Source: Polyangiaceae bacterium (GTDB lineage: Bacteria; Myxococcota; Polyangia; Polyangiales; Polyangiaceae). From it: a DNA stretch of 20,016 bases. The stretch lies in assembly GCA_025936205.1 (NCBI GenBank), contig JAICTU010000116.1, forward strand, positions 1-20,016. The letters are read 5' to 3'. Positions 1 through 6,177 of the stretch are shown here, piece after piece. The notes below the pieces were generated by a model. That model ran no database searches and was not told the origin of the DNA. It saw nothing but the letters and a program-made list of their open reading frames with translations. The number at the start of each line of letters is the position of its first letter. The first letter of the stretch is position 1. Position numbers and translations under genes: made by a program.

Positions 1-100
1 CATGGTCGGTCTGCGTCGGGGGCGGAACGGAGATGAGGATGGCGCCGCGGGGCGGGCTCTGAGTGGCAACGGAAGAGGAGGGGGCGGTCGGTTTGGTCAT
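1..100 (-). CDS. N-terminal fragment of an unrecognised protein, cut by the left window edge
   Basis: An open frame runs leftward from an ATG at 98-100 to the window edge, giving 33 residues that begin MTKPTAPSSSVATQSPPRGA. The start is chosen because a near-perfect Shine-Dalgarno (AGGAGGT on the minus strand) lies four bases upstream. The visible part is a Ser/Pro/Thr-rich, probably disordered N-terminus followed by a short hydrophobic stretch (AILISV) that could be the first strand of a domain. There is no signal peptide in what can be seen. The family cannot be named. It is divergent from the acyl-CoA synthetase across a 438-bp gap. Confidence 0.55.
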   Translation of the reverse strand, partial: MTKPTAPSSSVATQSPPRGAILISVPPPTQTDH

Positions 101-104
101 AGGG

Positions 105-111
105 ACCTCCT
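105..111 (-). promoter_or_regulatory. Strong ribosome binding site of the left-edge gene
   Basis: The minus strand reads AGGAGGT, then CCCT, then ATG. This is the best Shine-Dalgarno match in the window and fixes the start of the truncated gene at 100. Most other genes here have weak or no such site, which suggests this gene may be well translated. Confidence 0.7.
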
Positions 112-302
112 GCAAAGAGGGGGCAAAGGGTGATGTCATCGGCGGGTTCGGCGCTGTTCGCCCGGGGTACCGGGGGGCGCCGGAGTAGGGGCACCCGCAG
201 CAGGCGCTTCCCCGCTGGTGAAAGGCCGGCGGGGGGCTACGCTCGAGAGGGGGAGTGGCCTCCCAGGGCATCCACGAGGCCACAGGGCGTTGACAGCCAC
301 GG

Positions 303-357
303 CCTCAACAACCCAGCCTCAACAACCCGCCTCAACAACCCAGCCCGCAACAACCCA
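303..357. repeat. Short tandem repeat, four units of 13-14 bp (CCTCAACAACCC-type)
   Basis: Four consecutive units can be read: cctcaacaacccag (303-316), cctcaacaacccg (317-329), cctcaacaacccag (330-343) and a diverged cccgcaacaaccca (344-357). The units are purine/pyrimidine-skewed and unlike the surrounding sequence. They lie in the divergent gap, about 180 bp before the synthetase start. They may be replication-slippage product or repeated protein-binding sites; nothing in the sequence decides between these. Confidence 0.8.
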
Positions 358-538
358 CGGGTGGATGGCCCGCAGGTCTCAGAGAAAGCGTAGTGCGCTG
401 AACAAATCCATGGCCGAAACAATATGACTCGAGTTTGGCGTCAATGCAACGCGACGCGCCTCTCGCTGAGTCGTGCGGCCCTCCCAGCCGGCAGCGACTT
501 CCTGGCCAGGCCGGAGCCCCGAGTGGTATTGGCCCGCC

Positions 539-2227
539 ATGAGCGACCCGGAGACGATCGTCGATTGGGCTGTCCACTGGGAAAAGGAGACACCCGATCG
601 GCTGCATTTCATTCAGCCGCTCGGTGGCGGGGCTGCCTGTGTCGCGACCTGGACCTTCGCCCAGGCCGTGCGAGAGGCGCGGCGGATGGCCTCGTACCTG
701 CGCAGTCTGAACCTGCCGTCGAAGAGCCGCGTCGCCATCGTCTCCAAGAACTGTGCGCACTGGATCCTCGCGGATTGGGCGATCTGCATGGCGGATTTGG
801 TGTCGGTCCCTTTGTATCCCAATCTGAACGCGAGCACGGTGCGTTACATCCTCGAGCACTCCGACGCGCGGTTGCTGTTCGTGGGCAAGCTCGACCCAAT
901 CTGGGAAGAGATGCAGAAAGGCGTGCCGGAGGGCTTGCCGCGCGTGGCCTTTCCTCTGGCGCCCGCCGGCAGTGAGCCGCGCTGGGACGACGTGATCGCC
1001 CAGCACGAGCCCCTCGCCGAGCTACCCCGGCGCGCTCGGGACGAGATGGCGACGATCGTGTACACGTCGGGCAGCACCGGCCAGCCCAAGGGGGCAATGA
1101 TCAGCTTTGGCGCGATGTCCGACGCCACGCGCGGCATCTGCGAGCTGCTGGAGCTCACCCCCGCCGATCGCATGCTCTCCTATTTGCCGCTGGCGCACAC
1201 GATGGAGCGCTGGCTCGTCGAATGCGCCTCCACGCGGGCTGCCTTTCAGGTGTACTTCGCCGAGTCCGTCGACACCTTCCTGCAGGATCTGCAGCGGGCG
1301 CGGCCGACGCTGTTCCTTTCGGTGCCCCGGCTCTGGCTGAAGTTCCAGGCAGGCGTGCTGAAGAAGATGCCTGCCAGGAAGCTCGAGCGCCTGCTCTCGA
1401 TCCCAATCGTCAGCGGCCTGGTCAGGCGCAAGGTGCTGAAGGGCCTCGGCCTGGATGCCGCGCGCATCGCGGGCTCGGGATCTGCGCCGGTGCCGCCGGA
1501 GCTGATCGCCTGGTACCGCAAGCTCGGTCTGGAGTTGCTCGAGGGCTACGGCATGACCGAGAACTTCAACTACTCGCACGTCAGTCGGCCTGGTCAGGTG
1601 CGCGTGGGCTATGTGGGGCAGCCGTACGACGACGTGCAGTGCCGTATCAGCCCCGAGGGAGAAGTGCTGGTGAAGAGCCCCGGGCTGATGCTCGGCTACT
1701 TCAAGCAGCCGGATGAGACGCGCGCCGTCTTTACCGAGGATGGCTTCTTGAAGACGGGCGATCGAGGCAGCATCGACGAGCTGGGGCGGCTGCGCATCAC
1801 CGGTCGCGTCAAGGAGATCTTCAAGACCTCCAAGGGCAAGTACGTTGCACCGGCGCCGATCGAGAACGAGCTGCTCAATCATCCGCGCATCGAGCAATGC
1901 TGCGTGAGCGGCGCGGGCCAGCCGCAGCCGTACGCGCTGGTCGTGCTGAACAGGGACGCCTGGGCGGCGGTGAAAGACGGTGCCAAGGCGCAGGTGGAGA
2001 GCGAGCTCACTCAGCACGTCCAGCACGTGAATCAGGGGCTGGAAGCCTTCGAGCAGCTCCAGTTTGCGTGTGTGGTGAAGGACGAGTGGCTCACGGAAAA
2101 TGGTTTCCTGACGCCCTCACTCAAGATCAAGCGCTCCAGGGTGGAGGAGGCGTATGCTGCCCAGGTACCAGGCTGGTATGCCCAGCATCGCAAGGTGGTG
2201 TGGGCCGACAGCCCCGCGCGCGCTTGA
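539..2227 (+). CDS. AMP-forming long-chain fatty-acid--CoA ligase (acyl-CoA synthetase)
   Basis: The 562-residue protein belongs to the adenylate-forming (ANL) superfamily and should activate a fatty acid with ATP to acyl-AMP, then transfer it to CoA. The P-loop-like motif YTSGSTGQPKG begins near residue 175. The A5 motif GYGMTEN begins near 336 and the ribose-binding TGDRG near 406. The linker motif GRVKEIFKTSKGKYVAP begins near 422. A C-terminal LTPSLKIKR carries the likely catalytic lysine (about Lys529). The long linker with KEIFKTSKGKYVAP is typical of the long-chain (FadD15-like) branch. There is no signal peptide or obvious membrane segment, so it is likely cytoplasmic. ATG 539 is preferred over GTG 473 because the upstream extension does not look like family sequence. 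It appears monocistronic. The exact chain length of the substrate cannot be read from the sequence. Confidence 0.93.
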   Translation: MSDPETIVDWAVHWEKETPDRLHFIQPLGGGAACVATWTFAQAVREARRMASYLRSLNLPSKSRVAIVSKNCAHWILADWAICMADLVSVPLYPNLNASTVRYILEHSDARLLFVGKLDPIWEEMQKGVPEGLPRVAFPLAPAGSEPRWDDVIAQHEPLAELPRRARDEMATIVYTSGSTGQPKGAMISFGAMSDATRGICELLELTPADRMLSYLPLAHTMERWLVECASTRAAFQVYFAESVDTFLQDLQRARPTLFLSVPRLWLKFQAGVLKKMPARKLERLLSIPIVSGLVRRKVLKGLGLDAARIAGSGSAPVPPELIAWYRKLGLELLEGYGMTENFNYSHVSRPGQVRVGYVGQPYDDVQCRISPEGEVLVKSPGLMLGYFKQPDETRAVFTEDGFLKTGDRGSIDELGRLRITGRVKEIFKTSKGKYVAPAPIENELLNHPRIEQCCVSGAGQPQPYALVVLNRDAWAAVKDGAKAQVESELTQHVQHVNQGLEAFEQLQFACVVKDEWLTENGFLTPSLKIKRSRVEEAYAAQVPGWYAQHRKVVWADSPARA

Positions 2228-2258
2228 GGCCGAGTGGCCTTCGCTGTCGCGGGTGACG

Positions 2259-2275
2259 CACCGTGCAACACGGTG
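2259..2275 (+). terminator. Stem-loop after the acyl-CoA synthetase, possible weak terminator
   Basis: CACCGTG (2259-2265), a CAA loop and CACGGTG (2269-2275) form a perfect 7-bp stem 31 bases after the synthetase stop. The nearest T-run (TTTTT, 2293-2297) is too far for a classical intrinsic terminator. A role in 3'-end formation or protection is plausible but unproven. Confidence 0.4.
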
Positions 2276-2279
2276 ATTG

Positions 2280-2317
2280 ACAGCGAGGAGCGATTTTTAC
2301 AGCGAGGGTTCTTTTTT
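2280..2317 (+). repeat. Imperfect 19-bp tandem repeat with T-tracts
   Basis: Two adjacent copies begin with ACAGCGAGG (2280-2288 and 2299-2307), and each ends in a run of five or six T residues (2293-2297 and 2312-2317). The period is 19 bp, with roughly three quarters of positions identical. It lies between the synthetase terminator-like hairpin and the lectin lipoprotein gene. Confidence 0.6.
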
Positions 2318-2378
2318 GAGGACCACGCATGTCGTGCGCGCACCCACATTCATGGTAGCGTCCCGTTGCACGAGCCAT

Positions 2379-2411
2379 CGAGTCGAGACTCGGATCCCGC
2401 GCTGCGGGATC
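2379..2411 (+). promoter_or_regulatory. Two consecutive hairpins in the leader of the lectin lipoprotein gene
   Basis: A 5-bp stem CGAGT/ACTCG with loop CGAG (2379-2392) is followed at once by a perfect 8-bp stem GATCCCGC, loop GCT, GCGGGATC (2393-2411). The second ends 19 bases before the ATG at 2431. No T-run follows, so it is not a classical intrinsic terminator. It could be an operator dyad or an RNA structure near the translation start. Confidence 0.45.
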
Positions 2412-2430
2412 GGCGCGTGCGGGCGATCTT

Positions 2431-3165
2431 ATGACTCACTCCTCGCACGTGACAACGCCACTCGGGTTGCTGCTGGCCTTTTCGCTCGGCGGTTGCCTTT
2501 CGCTCGAGCCGTTGGCTTCGTATTCGAGCGGGGGACCGGCACTGCAGGAACCGCCGACGTTCGGCGAACCCGGCCCCGCGCAGTCGGAGCCCGCAGTGAC
2601 ACCAGCGGAGCCCGACGCGCAGATGCCGGTCAGCGAAGGGGTGCCGGGGGACGGCAACATCGCGCTGGAGCCCACGATGCTACCGCAGGACGGGCAACCC
2701 CAGGGCGTGCAGCCCCAGGGCGTGCAACCCGAGGCCATGCAGCCGGATCCGCCTGCCTCTGAGCCGGAAGCCACCCCCAGCTGCGCGGGACCCGGCGAGT
2801 TCACGAGCGCCGACGGCCAGACGTGCTACCTGGCAGCGACTCAGACTGCCGCGTGGACGGACGCGTTTGCTGCCTGTCAGACGTGGGGTGGGGGGCTGGT
2901 GATCATCGAATCGCGCGAGGAAGACGAGCTGATCGCCCAGCACATCACGGCCACCTCCTGGACCGGAGCGAGCGATCTGGTTCAAGAAGGGCGCATGCTG
3001 TGGATCGGCGGTGCCCCCGTGGTCTTTGCCAACTGGGCCATGGGGCAGCCCGATGACTTTCAGGGTCGCGAGGACTGCGTGGTAAAGATCATGCCCGCTG
3101 GTTCCTGGAATGATCTGCCGTGCCGCAACCTGAACGCATACGTGTGCGAGCGTCGCGAAAACTGA
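2431..3165 (+). CDS. Outer-membrane-type lipoprotein with a C-type lectin domain
   Basis: The 244-residue protein has a lipoprotein signal (hydrophobic LLLAFSLGG, then Cys22 in a LGGC lipobox). Residue +2 is Leu, so outer-membrane retention is likely. Residues 30-115 are a Pro/Glu/Gln-rich linker with short QPQGV repeats. Residues 118-240 form a long-form C-type lectin-like domain with six cysteines (118, 132, 149, 216, 231, 239) in canonical order. The carbohydrate/calcium-site residues look complete: Q206-P-D208 (the galactose-type QPD motif), E214 before D-C, and W-N227-D228. By family knowledge it could bind a galactose-like glycan in a calcium-dependent way at the cell surface; the ligand is inference. 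The peroxiredoxin-like gene follows directly and may be co-transcribed. Confidence 0.85.
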   Translation: MTHSSHVTTPLGLLLAFSLGGCLSLEPLASYSSGGPALQEPPTFGEPGPAQSEPAVTPAEPDAQMPVSEGVPGDGNIALEPTMLPQDGQPQGVQPQGVQPEAMQPDPPASEPEATPSCAGPGEFTSADGQTCYLAATQTAAWTDAFAACQTWGGGLVIIESREEDELIAQHITATSWTGASDLVQEGRMLWIGGAPVVFANWAMGQPDDFQGREDCVVKIMPAGSWNDLPCRNLNAYVCERREN

Positions 3166-3167
3166 AA

Positions 3168-3740
3168 GTGGGTCCGCGCCTGCGCGGGGGGGTGCTCGGT
3201 GCGCTCTCCTTCTTCACGCTGCTGTTCGCGTATCTCACCTGGCGTCTGCCAGGCCGAGATCGCGAGCAAACCGAGCCCGTCGCGCTGCCCGCGGCGGTGG
3301 GGCAGCCCAGCGTGGGCAAGCCCTTGCCGGATCTGGTGCTGGTCGACCAGGAAGGTCGCGCGCTGACCTTCGGTGCGTTGCGGGGGCGTCCCGTGTGGCT
3401 CGCGGTGTTTCGCGGCGCTGCCTGCGACGGCTGTCGGCAGCAGTTGATCGCGCTGGGCGCTCGCGCCGCCGAGGTGGCACAGGCGGGCGTGCAGCTGCTG
3501 GCCGTGATGCCCGATCCACCCGAGATGCTCGCGCGCCTGCGGGGTGAGCTCGCGCTCTCGTTCCCGTTCCTGTCTGATCGCGACCAGCAGGCAACCAGCG
3601 CCCTGTGTGGCGGAGTGACTCGCTGCCAGCTGCTGGTCGACCCCCAGGGTATCGTGCGTTGGGCGGGAGCGAACGAAGGCGCCGACGAGAATCCCGCGCC
3701 GCAGGCCTTGCTCGAGGCTGCTCGACGTCTCGGCCAGTGA
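3168..3740 (+). CDS. Membrane-anchored peroxiredoxin-like (AhpC/TSA, redoxin) protein
   Basis: From GTG 3168 the protein is 190 residues. A short basic N-terminus is followed by one hydrophobic segment (GGVLGALSFFTLLFAYLTW, about residues 7-25), so the rest is probably held outside the inner membrane. The thioredoxin-fold domain begins near PLPDLVLVDQEGRALTFGALRGRP. It carries FRGAACDGCRQQ, in which a CxxC (Cys86, Cys89) sits where peroxiredoxin-like-2/AhpC-TSA relatives often have WCPYC. Two more cysteines occur later (SALCGGVTRCQ). It may reduce peroxides or act as a disulfide reductase; the substrate is unknown. In-frame GTG starts at 3120 and 3144 are also possible and would overlap the lectin gene. 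GTG 3168 was chosen because it lies two bases after the lectin stop, suggesting translational coupling. Confidence 0.7.
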   Translation: MGPRLRGGVLGALSFFTLLFAYLTWRLPGRDREQTEPVALPAAVGQPSVGKPLPDLVLVDQEGRALTFGALRGRPVWLAVFRGAACDGCRQQLIALGARAAEVAQAGVQLLAVMPDPPEMLARLRGELALSFPFLSDRDQQATSALCGGVTRCQLLVDPQGIVRWAGANEGADENPAPQALLEAARRLGQ

Positions 3741-3772
3741 TCGCAAGGCGACAGGCGACGCGCCCGGTCTGA

Positions 3773-3786
3773 TCCCAGCGCTGGGA
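3773..3786. promoter_or_regulatory. Perfect 14-bp palindrome, candidate upstream activator site
   Basis: TCCCAGCGCTGGGA is a perfect dyad about 90-100 bp upstream of the sigma-54-like promoter element at 3874. Enhancer-binding proteins of the NtrC family bind inverted repeats at this sort of distance, and such a protein is encoded two genes downstream. The assignment to that regulator is inference. Confidence 0.4.
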
Positions 3787-3873
3787 CGAGCGATCCCGAA
3801 AGCGGACAGGCGGCGCAGCTCCCGCTGCGGCACACCCCTTGATCTTTCGGCTGGTTGTGGTCGCGTGAAGAGC

Positions 3874-3889
3874 TGGCACGCTGCTGGCA
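3874..3889 (+). promoter_or_regulatory. Candidate sigma-54 (-24/-12) promoter of the ABC ATPase/two-component operon
   Basis: TGGCACGCTGCTGGCA matches the consensus TGGCACGNNNNTTGCW with one mismatch, in the -12 box (TGGCA for TTGCA). The invariant GG and GC are separated by exactly 10 bases. It would start transcription near 3900, about 90 bases before the ATPase ATG. A second, poorer GG-N10-GC element overlaps at 3885-3900. The operon encodes a sigma-54 activator, which supports the call. Confidence 0.55.
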
Positions 3890-3897
3890 CTCCGATG

Positions 3898-3927
3898 GCT
3901 CTGGCGGCCTCGCCGCGACTCCAGAGC
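3898..3927 (+). promoter_or_regulatory. Inverted repeat at the start of the ATPase transcript leader
   Basis: GCTCTGG (3898-3904) and CCAGAGC (3921-3927) are perfect 7-bp complements separated by 16 bases, and the spacer is itself GC-rich and partly self-complementary. It overlaps the transcription start expected from the sigma-54-like element, so it could be an RNA hairpin in the leader or an operator. Confidence 0.35.
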
Positions 3928-3990
3928 AGCAGCGCTTGCGATGCCGCAGGAAGCCGGAACACAGTGCGACCCCACCCTCGAGCACCCCAG

Positions 3991-4695
3991 ATGACGGACT
4001 CTTCTGAACCACGGCTGGTCAAGCTCTCCGGGATCCGCAAGGTGTACGCGAGCCAGGAGCTCGAGACGCATGCGCTCTCGGACATACACCTCGAGATCCG
4101 CAAGGGCGAGTATCTCGCGATCGAAGGTCCTTCGGGCTCGGGCAAGACGACGCTGCTGTCCTTGCTCGGCCTGCTCGATGCGCCGAGCGCAGGCGAGTAT
4201 CTGCTCAACGGCCGCCCCGTCACGGGCCTCAGCGCTCGCGAGCGCGCACGCATCCGCAACCGCGAGGTGGGTTTCATCTTCCAGAGTTTCAATCTGCTCG
4301 GGGATCTGACGGTCTGGGAGAACGTCGAGCTGCCGCTCACGTATCGCGATATGCCTGCGGCGGAGCGCAAGCGCCGCGTCGACGCCGCTCTGGAGCGCGT
4401 GCAAATGGCGAATCGGCGGCAGTATCTGCCCGCCCAGCTCTCGGGTGGACAGCAGCAGCGGGTGGCCGTGGCGCGCGCCGTGGCCGGCGATCCTGCGATC
4501 CTGCTCGCGGATGAGCCCACGGGCAGCCTGGACTCGAAGAGCGGGGAAGGCGTGATGGATCTGCTGGGCGAGTTGCATGCTGCGGGAGCGACGCTGTGTG
4601 TGGTCACTCACAGCAGTGAGTACGCGCGCCGCGCGCGCCGTTGCATTCGCCTGTTCGACGGCCGCATCGTGGAGGACGTTTCGGCGGCAGCGTGA
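3991..4695 (+). CDS. ABC transporter ATP-binding protein, LolD/MacB-type
   Basis: The 234-residue ATPase has the full set of ABC motifs. Walker A is GPSGSGKTT (residues 46-54), with a Q-loop at FIFQSFNLL, signature LSGGQQQR (150-157), Walker B AILLADEPTGSLDS (about 169-182) and switch His in VVTHSS. The Q-loop context and DEPTGSLDS are typical of the LolD/MacB/FtsE class, which works with a type VII permease in lipoprotein release, efflux or mechanotransmission rather than import. No permease or adaptor gene is adjacent. ATG 3991 is chosen over in-frame upstream starts because the family sequence (LVKLSGIRKVY) begins right after it; the ribosome binding site is weak. It lies downstream of a sigma-54-like promoter and 93 bp before the response regulator gene. 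Confidence 0.9.
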   Translation: MTDSSEPRLVKLSGIRKVYASQELETHALSDIHLEIRKGEYLAIEGPSGSGKTTLLSLLGLLDAPSAGEYLLNGRPVTGLSARERARIRNREVGFIFQSFNLLGDLTVWENVELPLTYRDMPAAERKRRVDAALERVQMANRRQYLPAQLSGGQQQRVAVARAVAGDPAILLADEPTGSLDSKSGEGVMDLLGELHAAGATLCVVTHSSEYARRARRCIRLFDGRIVEDVSAAA

Positions 4696-4788
4696 GCGGT
4701 GGCGCTATGCTCGTGCTCGGCGGGAGGTTCGCCGGCTTTGTGCCCGCACGCTGCGTGGTTCGGGCCTCGCCCGCCGCCGCGCTGAGGT

Positions 4789-6177
4789 ATGAGTAGCGTC
4801 GTGGTCAGCTCCAAGCCTTCCCGCATCCTGGTTGCCGACGATCAGAGCGATATCCGCGAGGCCCTGCGCTTGCTGCTGAAGTGCGCGGGCTTTCAGGTCG
4901 TGCAGGCCTCTTCTCCGGCAGGAGTGCTGGCCACGCTGGAGAGCGAGCCGCTGGATCTGGCGTTGCTCGACATGAACTACGCGCGCGACACCACCTCTGG
5001 CCTCGAAGGGCTGGAGCTCATCACTCAGGTGCGGACCCGGGATCCGGCGCTGCCGATCGTGGTCATGACGGCCTGGGGCAGCGTGACGGGCGCGGTCGAG
5101 GCGATGAAGCGGGGGGCCAGCGACTATATCGAGAAGCCCTGGCAGAACGAGCGGCTGCTCAGCATCCTGCGGGTGCAGCTGGAGCTGCGCAGCAAGACCG
5201 AACAGGCCGAGCGCTTCCAGGCGCAGGCGCAGCGCGAGCAGCAGCGCGGCTTGCCGGATCTGAGCGCCAGCTCGGCGGCGATGGCCCCCGTGCGGCGTCT
5301 GATGGAGCGCGTCGCCGGGTCGGACGCCAACGTGCTGATCACGGGGGAGCACGGCACGGGCAAGGATGTCGTCGCGCGCTGGATCCACGCCGCCTCCGGC
5401 CGCGCGCAGAAGAGCTTCGTGCCGGTCAACGCCGGGGCGCTGGCGGACGGAGTGTTCGAGAGCGAGCTGTTCGGCCACGTCAAAGGCGCCTTCACCGACG
5501 CCAAGACCGATCGCGTAGGCTGCTTCGAGCTGGCCCATGGCGGCACGCTGTTTCTCGACGAGATCGGCACGATGCCCGCTTCCCAGCAGGCCAAGCTCTT
5601 GCGAGTGCTGCAGAGCGGCGAGTACCAGCCCGTGGGCTCCTCGCGTACGCGTCACGCGGATGTGCGGGTGCTGTCGGCCACCAACATCGACGTGGTGCGG
5701 GAAGTGCAGAAGGGCGCGTTTCGCGAAGACCTGCTGTACCGGCTGAACACCGTGGAGCTGCAGCTGCCGCCGCTGCGCGAGCGGGCCGAAGACATCGCTG
5801 CGCTGGCCTCGCACTTCCTGCGCTCGAAGACCGCTCGTTACCGCAAGAACCTGAGCGGCTTCGCGCCCGAGGCCATGAACGCCCTCCTCGCTCATCCCTG
5901 GCCGGGCAATGTGCGCGAGCTGGAGCACGTGGTGGAGCGCGCGGTCGTGCTGGCGGAGGCGGAGCTCGTGGGGCTGCCGGATCTGAACCTCAAGCGGCCG
6001 GCGCTGGAGGTGCCGGAGCTGGAGCGCATGACGCTCGTCGATGCCGAGGCGTACCTGATCCGGAGCGCGGTTCGGCGCACGGAGGGCAACGTGGTGGCGG
6101 CCGCCGGTGAGCTCGGGTTGTCGCGCAGCGCGCTCTACCGCCGCCTGCAGGCGCTCGGCATCAAGGTTCCCGAGTGA
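4789..6177 (+). CDS. NtrC-family sigma-54-dependent response regulator
   Basis: The 462-residue protein has three domains. The receiver (about 12-130) has acidic residues Asp17/Asp18, phosphoacceptor Asp61, Thr94 and Lys116. The AAA+ domain (about 158-395) has Walker A GEHGTGKD (186-193), the sigma-54 contact loop as GAFTDA (233-238, family consensus GAFTGA), Walker B TLFLDEIG and a WPGNVRELE motif. A Fis-type helix-turn-helix is near the end (about 420-458, NVVAAAGELGLSRSALYRRL). It should activate sigma-54 promoters when phosphorylated by the kinase encoded next, whose start overlaps its stop codon by 4 bp. A GAGG lies one base before the ATG, which is unusually close; GTG 4801 is an alternative start. 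Confidence 0.95.
   Translation: MSSVVVSSKPSRILVADDQSDIREALRLLLKCAGFQVVQASSPAGVLATLESEPLDLALLDMNYARDTTSGLEGLELITQVRTRDPALPIVVMTAWGSVTGAVEAMKRGASDYIEKPWQNERLLSILRVQLELRSKTEQAERFQAQAQREQQRGLPDLSASSAAMAPVRRLMERVAGSDANVLITGEHGTGKDVVARWIHAASGRAQKSFVPVNAGALADGVFESELFGHVKGAFTDAKTDRVGCFELAHGGTLFLDEIGTMPASQQAKLLRVLQSGEYQPVGSSRTRHADVRVLSATNIDVVREVQKGAFREDLLYRLNTVELQLPPLRERAEDIAALASHFLRSKTARYRKNLSGFAPEAMNALLAHPWPGNVRELEHVVERAVVLAEAELVGLPDLNLKRPALEVPELERMTLVDAEAYLIRSAVRRTEGNVVAAAGELGLSRSALYRRLQALGIKVPE

Larger units (their letters stand above)
101..538. other. 438-bp divergent intergenic region
   Basis: This gap lies between the divergent left-edge gene and the acyl-CoA synthetase and must hold both promoters. 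Apart from the ribosome binding site of the leftward gene and the CAACAACCC tandem repeat, I see no convincing -35/-10 pair, RNA gene or conserved coding frame. The least GC-rich stretch is around 398-426 (ctgaacaaatcc, aaacaatatgac). It could hold a promoter for the rightward gene, but the match to consensus is poor. Short open frames here have composition typical of chance frames in GC-rich DNA. Confidence 0.5.

Noticed and set aside
473..538. N-terminal extension of the synthetase from GTG 473
   Set aside because: The extra 22 residues are Pro/Trp/Ser-rich with no signal or family similarity; ATG 539 gives a normal N-terminus.
424..975. Plus-strand frame overlapping the start of the acyl-CoA synthetase
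   Set aside because: It overlaps the clear synthetase frame and has no domain.
3060..4607. Minus-strand open frame (515 codons) spanning the lectin end, the peroxiredoxin-like gene and the ATPase
   Set aside because: It crosses three supported plus-strand genes and their spacers and shows no recognisable domain.
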